64,000 bases of DNA, from assembly GCA_020636325.1 (NCBI GenBank), contig JACJYC010000002.1, positions 967,501 through 1,031,500 of the forward strand, written 5' to 3'. How positions within the stretch are numbered: position 1 is the stretch's first letter; every line of letters starts with the position of its first letter. Below are positions 49,522-57,848 of this stretch, piece after piece. Origin of the DNA: Lewinellaceae bacterium. GTDB taxonomy: Bacteria; Bacteroidota; Bacteroidia; Chitinophagales; Saprospiraceae. The position numbers and the translations under genes are program-made. Under the pieces are notes generated by a model that was not told the DNA's origin, made no database searches, and saw only the letters and a list, made by a program, of their open reading frames with translations.

Positions 49522-50994
49522 ATGAACCTTACATCCGCGACACATGACACCGACCTCACCCTTGACCCGAAGGATTGGACCGATATGCGCGCGCTGGGGC
49601 ACCGGATGCTCGACGACATGATGGATTACCTGGAAAATATCCGGGAGGAGCCGGTCTGGCGGCCGATTCCCGGGGCGGTAAAGGCATTCTTTGACAAGGA
49701 GATCCCGCAGCATCCGGAAAATATTGAAGAGATCTACGATGAGTTCAAGCGGTATATCCTGCCGTACAACAAAGGCAACGTGCATCCCCGTTTTTTTGCC
49801 TTCGTACAGGGGACGGGCACCCCTTTCGGCGTTCTGGCCGAAATGCTGGCGGCTGCTCTGAACCCCAATGTGGGCATCGGCGAGCATGCCCCGATGTACG
49901 TTGACCAGCAGGTGGTGGAATGGTGCAAGCAAATGATGAATTTCCCGGCCGACGCCTCCGGCATCCTGCTCAGCGGCGGGTCGATGGCCAATATCACGGC
50001 GCTGGCTGTAGCCCGGAATCACCAACTGGGCCTGGATGTGCGGAAAAGCGGCCTGAAGGCGGTCGATGGGCAAATGACCCTGTACTATTCAGCTGAAACG
50101 CATAGCTGCATGCGCAAAGCCGCGGAAGTGCTGGGCCTGGGCCTGGATGCCGTCCGGCAGATTCCGGTGGATGCCGACTACCGGATTAACCTTGAGCTGC
50201 TCGAAAAGGCCATCCGGGAAGACCTGGCCGCCGGCCACCTGCCGTTCTGCATAGTCGGTAATGCCGGTACCGTCAACACGGGTGCGATCGATCCGCTGGA
50301 TGAATTGCGGGATATCGCCGACCGGTATAAACTCTGGCTGCACGTCGACGGGGCGTTCGGAGCCCTGGCTAAACTGGCGCCTGCGTACCGGGAACCCCTG
50401 AAAGCCATCGAACGAGCCGACAGCGTCGCCTTTGACCTGCACAAATGGATGTATATGCCGTATGAGGTGGGGGTGGCCCTGGTGAAAAACCCGCAGGCGC
50501 ACCGGGATGCCTTTGCCGTAACGCCGGCGTATCTTACCCAGGAAAAACGCGGATTAGCCGGCGGACCCGATCCGGTGAACAATTTCGGGATGGAGCTTTC
50601 CCGCGGATTCAAGGCACTGAAGGTCTGGATGTCGCTGAAGGAACACGGCCTGGAGAAATACGCCCGCATGATCGGCCAAAACATCGACCAGGCCTTCTAC
50701 CTGGGGCAACTGGTGGACGCCGATCCGGAACTCGAACTGTTGGCGCCGGTCACGATGAATATCGTCTGCTATCGCTATGTAAGACCGGGACTTTCCGAGG
50801 GAGAACTCAACGAATTGAACCGGGAAATCCTGATCCGGTTGCAGGAAGAGGGGATCGCCTCGCCTTCCTCCACCATCCTTCAGGGGCGGTTCGCCATCCG
50901 GGTGGCGAATGTCAACCAGCGGAGCGTAAAGGCGGATTTTGAGGTGCTGGCGCGGGAGACGGTGCGGATTGGGAGGGAGGGGGTGAGGGGGTGA
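49522..50994 (+). CDS. PLP-dependent group II decarboxylase (aromatic-L-amino-acid decarboxylase-like)
   Basis: 490 residues from MNLTSATHDTDLTLDPKDWT. Fold-type I PLP enzyme: substrate/cofactor region NPNVGIGEHAPMYVDQQVVE, SGGSMANITALAVARN, ETHSCMRKAAEVLGLG, WLHVDGAFGALAKLAP (Asp to PLP nitrogen) and DLHKWMYMPYEVG, with the Schiff-base Lys. The family removes CO2 from aromatic or related amino acids to give amines; the exact substrate is unclear. It stands alone; the next gene is on the other strand. Confidence 0.92.
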   Translation: MNLTSATHDTDLTLDPKDWTDMRALGHRMLDDMMDYLENIREEPVWRPIPGAVKAFFDKEIPQHPENIEEIYDEFKRYILPYNKGNVHPRFFAFVQGTGTPFGVLAEMLAAALNPNVGIGEHAPMYVDQQVVEWCKQMMNFPADASGILLSGGSMANITALAVARNHQLGLDVRKSGLKAVDGQMTLYYSAETHSCMRKAAEVLGLGLDAVRQIPVDADYRINLELLEKAIREDLAAGHLPFCIVGNAGTVNTGAIDPLDELRDIADRYKLWLHVDGAFGALAKLAPAYREPLKAIERADSVAFDLHKWMYMPYEVGVALVKNPQAHRDAFAVTPAYLTQEKRGLAGGPDPVNNFGMELSRGFKALKVWMSLKEHGLEKYARMIGQNIDQAFYLGQLVDADPELELLAPVTMNIVCYRYVRPGLSEGELNELNREILIRLQEEGIASPSSTILQGRFAIRVANVNQRSVKADFEVLARETVRIGREGVRG

Positions 50995-51051
50995 GAGGGT
51001 GAGAGGGGTGAGAGTCCGCCTTTGCCGGGGGGCTTCGGCGGATGGGAGGGC

Positions 51052-51741
51052 TTAATTGACGAGGTGGGGCAGGATCTCAGAAATGCGCTTTACTTCCCGG
51101 AAATTGGGGTGTTCCACGGTATGGTTGACGGTTTCGTGGGCCCAGGTGACGTGATAGGGGACGTGAATGCCGTGGCCGCCGAGCGCCAGTACAGGCAGGA
51201 TATCCGATTTGAGGGAGTTGCCGACCATCATGAATTCTTCGGGGCGGATATCCAGGTGCCGGATCAGTTTGAAGAAATCCCCTTCCTGTTTGTCGGACAT
51301 GACCTCGATATGGTGGAAATACTTTTCCAGGCCTGATTTCCTGAGTTTTCGTTCCTGATCGAGCAGGTCGCCTTTGGTGGCAACGACAAGGCGGTATTGA
51401 TCTTTCAGGGCGTCGAGGACTTCTGCCACGCCGTCGAGCAATTCGATCGGCTTTTGCAACATTTCCTTTCCGTATTGGATGGCCTTCTCGATGACCTCCA
51501 TGCCGGCGGTTTTGCCCGATACCCGGATGGCGGTTTCGATCATAGACAGCATAAAGGCCTTGATGCCGTATCCGTACAGGGTGAGGTTCTGCATCTCGGT
51601 TTTGAACAATTCCTGTTCGACGGTATGGTGGGGGAGGTAATCTTCCAGCAGGGCGCAGAATTTCTTTTCCATTTCCTGGAAGTAGGGCTCGTTGACCCAG
51701 AGCGTGTCGTCGGCGTCGAAGGCGATAACTTTAAGTTGCAT
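51052..51741 (-). CDS. HAD superfamily hydrolase
   Basis: 229 residues. Motif I FDADDTLW (nucleophile Asp9, acid Asp11), motif II VVATKGD (Thr), motif III region QEGDFFKLIRHLDI and motif IV MVGNSLKSDILPVLALG. The cap is helical, as in subfamily I phosphatases related to phosphoglycolate phosphatase. The substrate is unknown, likely a small phosphorylated metabolite. Own -7 box upstream; divergent from the NrtR-like gene. Confidence 0.9.
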   Translation of the reverse strand: MQLKVIAFDADDTLWVNEPYFQEMEKKFCALLEDYLPHHTVEQELFKTEMQNLTLYGYGIKAFMLSMIETAIRVSGKTAGMEVIEKAIQYGKEMLQKPIELLDGVAEVLDALKDQYRLVVATKGDLLDQERKLRKSGLEKYFHHIEVMSDKQEGDFFKLIRHLDIRPEEFMMVGNSLKSDILPVLALGGHGIHVPYHVTWAHETVNHTVEHPNFREVKRISEILPHLVN

Positions 51742-51759
51742 ATTTATACTTTAAGGATG

Positions 51760-51767
51760 CAAATATA
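51760..51767 (-). promoter_or_regulatory. -7 box (TATATTTG) of the HAD gene
   Basis: Exact TAnnTTTG on the minus strand, 19 nt before the start codon. Confidence 0.6.
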
Positions 51768-51833
51768 AGAAACATGTTTTGGGTGGGCAGGATCTGCCTT
51801 TCGTGGCCGGATTCTGAAGTATTTAAATTTTTC

Positions 51834-51841
51834 TAGTTTTG
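51834..51841 (+). promoter_or_regulatory. -7 box (TAGTTTTG) of the NrtR-like gene
   Basis: Exact TAnnTTTG; its G overlaps an in-frame GTG at 51841, so the real start must be the ATG at 51856, 15 nt after the box. Confidence 0.65.
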
Positions 51842-51855
51842 TGGAAAAGAAACCC

Positions 51856-52587
51856 ATGTCGCCCAGCAAGGAACTAGTCGACTTCCTCAACAGCGGGCAT
51901 CTGTACATGCCCGGCATATCGATAGATTGCGTCATATTTGGCTTTCACAACCGGCAGTTGAAAGTACTGGTACTCCAGTTCAAATCGACGGACGGCTATG
52001 CGTTGCCCGGCGGGTTTATCCGGAAAGAAGAGCATATCGACGATGCTGCAAGGCGGATACTGGAAGAAAGGACGGGGTTGAAGGAGATCTATCTGGAGCA
52101 GTTCCATGTATTCGGCGACAGTGAGCGCGGAAGGGACGATACGCATAGGAAATTCTCACGCGCCAACGGAATTGAACTGGAGGCGGACCACTGGTTGTTG
52201 CAGCGTTTTCTCTCGATCGGCTATTACGCGCTGGTTGATTTTTCCAGGGCGATGCCCACTCCCGACGTCTTTTCCGACACCTGCCAATGGTACGACCTGG
52301 CCGGGTTGCCCGACCTGATCCTGGACCATAACCGGATCGTACAACAAGCGCTGGAGACCCTGCGCCTGATGCTGGACAACAAATTGGTGGGTTTCAACCT
52401 GTTGCCAGAAACCTTTACCATGAACGAATTGCAGGCGCTGTACGAGACCATTCTGGACAAGCCCTTGCTGCGCGCTAACTTCCAACGCAAAATGCTCAGC
52501 CTGGAGATCCTGGAAAGGCTGGAAAAGAAATGGACCGGAAAAGCGCATAAAGCGCCGTATCTGTATCGCTTTCAGGATCGCCATTGA
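51856..52587 (+). CDS. NrtR-like transcriptional regulator (degenerate Nudix plus winged helix)
   Basis: 243 residues from MSPSKELVDFLNSGHLY. The N-terminal Nudix-like domain has GFIRKEEHIDDAARRIL, then LEERTGL; the classic box REUXEEXGU is altered to R-I-L-E-E-R-T-G-L, losing two glutamates, so hydrolysis is doubtful. The C-terminal domain (about 165-240: ETFTMNELQALYETILDKPL, then RANFQRKMLSLEILERL) is the winged helix seen in NrtR regulators, which sense ADP-ribose or related ligands and control NAD or sugar genes. Target genes are not evident nearby. Confidence 0.86.
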   Translation: MSPSKELVDFLNSGHLYMPGISIDCVIFGFHNRQLKVLVLQFKSTDGYALPGGFIRKEEHIDDAARRILEERTGLKEIYLEQFHVFGDSERGRDDTHRKFSRANGIELEADHWLLQRFLSIGYYALVDFSRAMPTPDVFSDTCQWYDLAGLPDLILDHNRIVQQALETLRLMLDNKLVGFNLLPETFTMNELQALYETILDKPLLRANFQRKMLSLEILERLEKKWTGKAHKAPYLYRFQDRH

Positions 52588-52612
52588 CCGGGAAACGCGA
52601 GGTGGATGATCA

Positions 52613-53548
52613 TCAGATCTCGGTGACCATTTTTTTCAGCGGGGAGCGCATTTCAGGGCTGACGTTTTGCAAAATGATGTCCCGCAGCGCTTCTACCAGC
52701 CGTTTTTTGACAAAATGCCGGTAGGTGACCAGGCTGATCTCGCGGACCGGAGCGGGCGACCGGAAAAAGCGGATATGCTCCCTTTGTTCGGGCGTGAGGT
52801 CGTTCAGGGCCAGTTCCGGGAGGATAGTCACCCCGTTGTAGGTGTCCACTAGTTTTTTGAGGGTTTCAATGCTGCCGGTCTCGAAATCGAACCGGTGGGC
52901 TTCTTTTTCCCGTTTTTTCAATTCGCAAAGGTTAATGACCTGCGACCGGAGGCAGTGGCCTTCTTCCAGGAGCCAAAGCCGGTTGACGTCAATGTCGTCC
53001 GCGAGCAGGTATTTTTTTTTCATCAGCTTTTCGTCGGAAGAGGCGTACACGACGAACTGTTCATAAAACAGCGGCTCCTCGCGCAGGGCGGGGTTATTCA
53101 CGGGGGTGGCCATGATCGCTATGTCGAGTTCGTTCTGCTTCAACTTCTGAATGGCCGTGTCGGTGATCATTTCGAAGATCTGGAGGTTGACCAGGGGATA
53201 TTTTTTCATGAAAGCCCGCAGGAACAAAGGCAGCAGGTAGGGCGCCAGCGTTGGGATGATGCCCAGTTTGAGCGTTCCCCGGACCTCGTCCTTTTCCTCC
53301 TGCACGATCTCCTTCATCCGGTTGATCTCGTGCAGTATGGTCTGGGCCTGCTCGATCAGGCGCTGCCCCGTTTCGGTGGGCACTACGGGTTGTTTGCTGC
53401 GGTCGAAGATGACTACACCCAGTTCTTCTTCCAGTTTCTTGATCATCATGCTGAGGGTGGCCTGTGTGACAAAACACCGCTCCGCAGCCGAGACAAAATG
53501 GCGGGTGATGTCCACTGCAACGATATATTCCAATTGTTGAAGGTTCAT
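52613..53548 (-). CDS. oxyR: OxyR-type LysR regulator, peroxide sensor
   Basis: 311 residues. N-terminal winged helix-turn-helix (MNLQQLEYIVAVDITRHFVS, QATLSMMIKKLEEELGVVIF) and a C-terminal sensing domain with Cys199 and Cys208 in EEGHCLRSQVINLCEL, at the same numbers and spacing as the redox cysteines of E. coli OxyR. Peroxide forms a Cys199-Cys208 disulfide that activates transcription of defence genes. It is divergent from dps, with about 98 nt between the starts, so it probably controls both. Confidence 0.95.
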   Translation of the reverse strand: MNLQQLEYIVAVDITRHFVSAAERCFVTQATLSMMIKKLEEELGVVIFDRSKQPVVPTETGQRLIEQAQTILHEINRMKEIVQEEKDEVRGTLKLGIIPTLAPYLLPLFLRAFMKKYPLVNLQIFEMITDTAIQKLKQNELDIAIMATPVNNPALREEPLFYEQFVVYASSDEKLMKKKYLLADDIDVNRLWLLEEGHCLRSQVINLCELKKREKEAHRFDFETGSIETLKKLVDTYNGVTILPELALNDLTPEQREHIRFFRSPAPVREISLVTYRHFVKKRLVEALRDIILQNVSPEMRSPLKKMVTEI

Positions 53549-53566
53549 AAATATCGATTTTGTCTA

Positions 53567-53602
53567 TGTAAAGATAAATAATATCAATTTGATTTATTTA
53601 CA
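53567..53602. promoter_or_regulatory. Candidate OxyR operator between oxyR and dps
   Basis: An AT-rich dyad (TGTAAAGATAAAT at 53567-53579 against ATTTATTTACA at 53592-53602, two-nt offset) lies upstream of the dps -7 box and of the oxyR start. It differs from the E. coli OxyR consensus; the assignment rests on position. Confidence 0.35.
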
Positions 53603-53611
53603 AGAGATCCG

Positions 53612-53619
53612 TATTTTTG
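53612..53619 (+). promoter_or_regulatory. -7 box (TATTTTTG) of dps
   Basis: Exact TAnnTTTG, 28 nt before the ATG at 53647; it overlaps the upstream in-frame TTG at 53617 and argues against starts there or at 53623. Confidence 0.65.
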
Positions 53620-53646
53620 TTTATGCGTCTCAATAATTCAAGTAAA

Positions 53647-54117
53647 ATGACCAACCAGATAGGATTAAATGCCGGGGCTGCCAAAAAGCTGGCTTCGAAG
53701 CTGAATACGCTTTTAGCCAATTACCAGATTTTTTATATCAACACGAGAGGTTTCCACTGGAATATAAAGGGTGACAAGTTCTTTGAACTTCACTTGAAAT
53801 TCGAGGAGCTGTATACGGACCTTCAATTGAAGAACGACGAATTGGCCGAACGCGTCCTTACGCTGGGCGAAACGCCGATGCACAGTTATTCTGATTATCT
53901 GAAGAACAGTTCGATCAGGGAAGTGCAGAACGTCAGCGACGGCAAAAAGGCTGTAGGGGAGATCCTGCATTCCTTCGGCGTCTTGTTGCCTTTGCAGCGC
54001 GAGATCCTTTCGCTGTCGGCGGAGGCGGAGGATGAGGGCACCAATGCCCTGATGAGTGATTATATCCGGCAGCAGGAAAAGCTGGTGTGGATGTATTCCT
54101 CGTTTTTAAACCAATAA
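53647..54117 (+). CDS. dps: DNA-binding ferritin-like protein Dps
   Basis: 156 residues from MTNQIGLNAGAAKKLASKLN. Four-helix ferritin-like fold with the Dps iron site, shared between subunits: GFHWNIKGDKFFELHLKFEE (His, Asp, Glu/His ligands). The full protein forms dodecamers that oxidise and store iron using hydrogen peroxide and may bind DNA through the Lys-rich N-terminus. Divergent oxyR strongly suggests induction by peroxide. A terminator-like hairpin follows at 54239. Confidence 0.94.
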   Translation: MTNQIGLNAGAAKKLASKLNTLLANYQIFYINTRGFHWNIKGDKFFELHLKFEELYTDLQLKNDELAERVLTLGETPMHSYSDYLKNSSIREVQNVSDGKKAVGEILHSFGVLLPLQREILSLSAEAEDEGTNALMSDYIRQQEKLVWMYSSFLNQ

Positions 54118-54238
54118 CCGGGCTACAGGATCGCCGGCGCCGGAAATGATAAATCTTGCGCGCCGGGACAGCATAAACAGAAAATCAGATTTCCGGGGGC
54201 GTTTATCCAAACGACCCTCATCATTTTGCTAAGTCAGG

Positions 54239-54279
54239 AGGTGCGTATGTTCAACCGTGTGAACGTCGCACCTTTTTTT
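54239..54279 (+). terminator. Terminator downstream of dps
   Basis: AGGTGCG / CGCACCT outer stem with an internal GTTCA...TGAAC stem, followed by TTTTTTT. It faces the converging TPR gene. Confidence 0.85.
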
Positions 54280-54281
54280 GC

Positions 54282-55775
54282 TTACCGTATACGCGCCAGG
54301 CCGGCTTTGGCCTGTTGGTGCAATCCGTCGGCGTATTCAACCGGGTTCATTTTGATGCATAGCTGGAAATGGGATCTGGCCGCTGCCTTGTCGCCGAGTT
54401 TTTCATAGATAAGGCCGGATTGCAGGGCGGCGTTGCAGGCAAAGAACCAGGGGCTGTCTTCTCCTTCGCGGATGGTTTCCTTGTAGTGGCGCAAGGCTTC
54501 GCGGTTATTTTTCAGGCCTTGTTCGATACGGCCCATTCTGTAATTGAATTCCAGGCGGGTATGTTGGTCCGGAAAATCGGAAATCTGGTGCGGAGCCAGC
54601 AAATCCCGGGCGCGGGTATAATAACCGCCGTCAAAGAGGAGCCGGCTTCGGAGCAGATCCGCGTCGGGGGTACGGCCTTCACGGGCTTCCTGGAGGGCGC
54701 TTTTATCGCCGCCGGCGACAGCGTGGCCTTTATCCAGGCAGGAGACCATGATCCGGCGGTAGTCTTCCGGCCGGCCGTTGATGAGGGCCTGCCAGGCCAG
54801 TTTCTGATAGGCTTCCTTGATGTAATGGCGGCCTTTGTACCGGTCGAGAAACCGTTGGATGTAAGGGCCGGCGTCCTTGTCGAGCCGGCGCAATTTGGCC
54901 AATCCCAGCATATAATCCAGATAAGGGAAGGGGAAGAACATCGGACTGTCCGGTTTATTTTCCAGCAGGCGGACGGCTTCGTCGTTCTTGCCCGTGCGCA
55001 TGGCGATATTGGCGAGCACGAAACAGTGCATCGGGTTTTCGGCCGGTTCCAGTTTGCCTTCCTGCAGGATCTTCCAGGCCTTGTCGCCGTCGTTTTCGAG
55101 GTGCAGCAGGAGGAACGCGTACAGCGCGCGGGTTTCATTGCCGAACACAAAGTCGTGCGAATCGGCGTAATTGAGCACTTCTTCCACCTCTTTCCGGCCC
55201 TGTTCGATGGTGCCGTCGAGGCTGCTCAGGAGTTTAACGCCCCATTTGTATTCGTTGGGGATGGTGCCGACCATAGCGTGCAGCAACCCCAGGTCGCGGC
55301 GGTTGGGCATAAAGTCGGGGAAGGCTTCGGTATTGCGTTCGAGGAGTTTGTTGGCTTTGTTCACATCGTTGAATGCCGCGAGGTAATCCTCGAACCGCAA
55401 GCGGATAAGGGCCCATTGCAGGCGCATATTGGCTTGGGTGAACAAGGTGTAGGGCGACTTCGGATCGCCGGATTTTTCGATCTTTTCCAGGCGGGCATCA
55501 TAGGCGGCTTCCTGTTTTTTATACAAGGCGCCGTCTTCAGTGATGTAGAGTTTGAAGAAGTCGATGTAATTCTCAAAATAATAAGAGAACAGGTTGCCGG
55601 GCTCTTCCAGTTTGAGGCGGGCAATGAGGAGGTTCGCTTCATCAAACCGGAGCGCGAGGGTCTTTTCGTAAGCGTCCCGGGCCAGCGGGGTGAATTCGAA
55701 TTTGCCCTGGGAGAACAAGCCCGAAAGCGGGCAGAGGGCGATCAATGCGATGGATAAGGTCTTTGCAACGTTCAA
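54282..55775 (-). CDS. Exported TPR-like protein of unknown function
   Basis: 497 residues, signal peptide MNVAKTLSIALIALCPLSGL. The rest is mostly helical pairs of TPR type (ALYAFLLLHLENDGDKAWKI, CFVLANIAMRTGKNDEAVRL, YYTRARDLLAPHQISDFPDQ, ALQSGLIYEKLGDKAAARSH). It probably binds proteins or peptides in the periplasm; no enzyme motif is visible. It stands alone on the minus strand between dps and the zinc-ribbon operon. Confidence 0.8.
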   Translation of the reverse strand: MNVAKTLSIALIALCPLSGLFSQGKFEFTPLARDAYEKTLALRFDEANLLIARLKLEEPGNLFSYYFENYIDFFKLYITEDGALYKKQEAAYDARLEKIEKSGDPKSPYTLFTQANMRLQWALIRLRFEDYLAAFNDVNKANKLLERNTEAFPDFMPNRRDLGLLHAMVGTIPNEYKWGVKLLSSLDGTIEQGRKEVEEVLNYADSHDFVFGNETRALYAFLLLHLENDGDKAWKILQEGKLEPAENPMHCFVLANIAMRTGKNDEAVRLLENKPDSPMFFPFPYLDYMLGLAKLRRLDKDAGPYIQRFLDRYKGRHYIKEAYQKLAWQALINGRPEDYRRIMVSCLDKGHAVAGGDKSALQEAREGRTPDADLLRSRLLFDGGYYTRARDLLAPHQISDFPDQHTRLEFNYRMGRIEQGLKNNREALRHYKETIREGEDSPWFFACNAALQSGLIYEKLGDKAAARSHFQLCIKMNPVEYADGLHQQAKAGLARIR

Positions 55776-55884
55776 TTTGATCTGTTTTCGGGATTAAAAA
55801 AAGCAAAACGGGCCGCAGTCGTTCGGGACACGGCTGAAAAAGGACCAGGTTTTCTATATAACGATGGGAAGGGTGGGTTTAGTA

Positions 55885-55926
55885 GTGGTCAGTGGTCAGT
55901 TGTCAGTGGTCAGTGGTCAGTTGTCA
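55885..55926. repeat. Nested tandem repeat of 7-bp units
   Basis: Six 7-bp units: GTGGTCA twice, GTTGTCA, then GTGGTCA twice and GTTGTCA, so a 21-bp period occurs twice. It lies between the TPR gene and the zinc-ribbon gene. Confidence 0.93.
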
Positions 55927-55938
55927 GAGGGGGAGGAG

Positions 55939-55979
55939 CTCCCGCAGATTTTTTGCCGGGAAGGGAGAATCTGCGGGAG
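55939..55979. repeat. Hairpin CTCCCGCAGATT / AATCTGCGGGAG
   Basis: Perfect 12-bp stem with a 17-nt loop, 28 nt from the stop of the zinc-ribbon gene on the minus strand. The core is shared with the hairpin at 18635-18703. Confidence 0.8.
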
Positions 55980-56007
55980 CGAAAATATTCCTGTTGCTGC
56001 TTTCGGA

Positions 56008-56787
56008 TCAATCGTCGAGCAGGGAGGATTCGGTGATATCGACGGATTGTTTGACCTCGTCAACGATGCTTTCGTCAACCAGGATGCGGCCGCAGTGTTC
56101 GCAGGCAACGATTTTCTTGCGTTGGGCAATTTCGAGTTGCATTTGCGGCGGGATCATGTTGAAGCATCCGCCGCAGGCGTCGCGAGCGATGGTTACGACA
56201 GCCAGGCCGTTCCGGTAGGAGGTGCGGATCTTGTCGTAAGCCAGCATCAGGCGGTCTTCGATGCCGATGCGCGCCTGGTCCGAGCGTTTGCGCAGCCTGT
56301 CCTCTTCCTTTTCCGTGCGGGCGATGATCTGGGAAAGCTCAATGCGTTTGTTTTCCAGGTCTTTCTGTTTTTTGGCCAGTTTTTCCTGGTTGGCGTAGAG
56401 GGTTTCCTTTTTCGCCTCAATATCCAGTTTCCCTTGTTTGATCCGCTTTTCAGACAGTTGGATCTCCAGGGTCTGCATTTCGATCTCCTTGGTCAGGGCT
56501 TCATACTCGCGATTGTTCTTGACATTGTCCATCTGGGTTTTATACCGGAGGATCAATGATTCGGATTCCTTGATATTGCCCTGGTGTTTGTTGATGTCGT
56601 CTTCGAGTTCCTTAACGTTGTTGTCGAGGCGCGAAACGCGGGTTTCGAGCCCTGCGATATCGTCTTCCAGATCGCTGACTTCCATGGGAAGCTCCCCTTT
56701 CAGGACCTCAATTTCGTCGATTTGGGAGTCAACTAATTGGAGTTCATACAATTGTTTTAGCTTTTCGGCTATTGTCAATTCTGCCAT
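56008..56787 (-). CDS. Zinc-ribbon coiled-coil protein (CT398/DUF164-like)
   Basis: 259 residues. The long coiled coil (about 10-190: LQLVDSQIDEIEVLKGELPM, SLILRYKTQMDNVKNNREYE) resembles the CT398/DUF164 family; the C-terminal C4 zinc ribbon has CGGCFNMIPPQ and CEHCGRILVDE. Such proteins are linked to sigma54/flagellar contexts in Chlamydia, but in Bacteroidota they are widespread and of unknown role. Its gene starts 14 nt after the stop of the Nif3-like gene, indicating an operon. Confidence 0.88.
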   Translation of the reverse strand: MAELTIAEKLKQLYELQLVDSQIDEIEVLKGELPMEVSDLEDDIAGLETRVSRLDNNVKELEDDINKHQGNIKESESLILRYKTQMDNVKNNREYEALTKEIEMQTLEIQLSEKRIKQGKLDIEAKKETLYANQEKLAKKQKDLENKRIELSQIIARTEKEEDRLRKRSDQARIGIEDRLMLAYDKIRTSYRNGLAVVTIARDACGGCFNMIPPQMQLEIAQRKKIVACEHCGRILVDESIVDEVKQSVDITESSLLDD

Positions 56788-56801
56788 GCTGAATTGGTTT
56801 A

Positions 56802-57821
56802 TTAAAAATAAAAAACCGGATTGGTAATGGTTTTCGTCAATCGAACCGCAAAATTACTAAAATTCCGGCGAATAATTTCTCCTAATAATTCGATTGTAAA
56901 TTGCTCGCTCTCATAGTGTCCGATGTCTGCGATGACAATTTTTCCGTCGGCATCGAAGAACTCGTGGTACTTGTAATCGGCTGTCACAAAAAAGTCGGCT
57001 CCGCCGGCGATGGCCGAACCCAGGAGAAACCCTCCTGACCCGCCGCAGACAGCAACCCGCTTAACGGGTTTGTCCAGAAGTTTCGTGTGCCGGACGCAGC
57101 CCGCCAGCATCCGGGTTTTCAGGTGGGCGAGAAAGTCATTTTCGGACATTTCCGCCGCCAGTTCGCCGACCATGCCGGAGCCGATCATCGGGGAGGGCGT
57201 GTCCACGGGGTGTATATCCCAACTGCCGGGGGCAGCGGCATATTGTTCGAGGACGCTGGAAATATTCCGGAGGGCTGCTTTCTCAAAGTAGGCTTCCACC
57301 CGGGTCAGTTGCGGCTCGCCGCTGTAATGGTTCAGAAAGCCTGCATTTACAGCCCCGGCCTGCGCCAGCATTTCCTGCAAGGCGCCGTTGCCGTTTTCGG
57401 AGAGAACAGCATTCAATTTAAAAAGTTCTTTTTTCGGGGCAAGAATGCGGGTATTGATCAGGCCCAGTTTTTCGGCAATCCGGCTGTTGACCCCCTGGTG
57501 ATAAACATTGTCCAGGTTGGTATGGATGGCATAAACGGCTATTCCGTGCCGTATGGCTTCGATGACCGTCCGTTCTACGTAGGTCTGTCCGGTCAGCCGT
57601 TTCAGCCCTTTGAAAATAATGGGATGGTGGGCCACAACCACGTTGCAGCCTTCTGCCGCAGCTTCTCGAATCACCGCTTCGGTGGAGTCGAGACAGACGA
57701 GGACGCCCGTGACTTCCTGGTCGGGGTTACCGGTGATGAGCCCGGCATTGTCGTAGCTTTCCTGGTAGACGGGCGGGGCGACCTGTTCCAGGTGGCGGAT
57801 GAGCTGGCGGAGTTGGGTCAT
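56802..57821 (-). CDS. Nif3-like dinuclear metal-centre protein
   Basis: 339 residues. NIF3 (YbgI/GTP cyclohydrolase I type 2-like) fold with metal-binding residues in VVVAHHPIIFKGLKRLTG, YAIHTNLDN and, at the end, VIADIGHYESEQFTIELL. In Bacteroidota a PII-like domain is inserted in the middle; here that insert (about 130-205) looks shorter than usual by eye, lacking the TGTFRG-type segment. The family's reaction is still debated. It is the first gene of the Nif3/zinc-ribbon pair. Confidence 0.86.
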   Translation of the reverse strand: MTQLRQLIRHLEQVAPPVYQESYDNAGLITGNPDQEVTGVLVCLDSTEAVIREAAAEGCNVVVAHHPIIFKGLKRLTGQTYVERTVIEAIRHGIAVYAIHTNLDNVYHQGVNSRIAEKLGLINTRILAPKKELFKLNAVLSENGNGALQEMLAQAGAVNAGFLNHYSGEPQLTRVEAYFEKAALRNISSVLEQYAAAPGSWDIHPVDTPSPMIGSGMVGELAAEMSENDFLAHLKTRMLAGCVRHTKLLDKPVKRVAVCGGSGGFLLGSAIAGGADFFVTADYKYHEFFDADGKIVIADIGHYESEQFTIELLGEIIRRNFSNFAVRLTKTITNPVFYF

Positions 57822-57848
57822 GTTGCGTTTTTTTGCATTGGCATTTTC

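Noticed and set aside
54369..55757. 462-codon frame antisense to the TPR gene
   Set aside because: Mirrors the TPR gene; Phe/Val/Gly-rich shadow.
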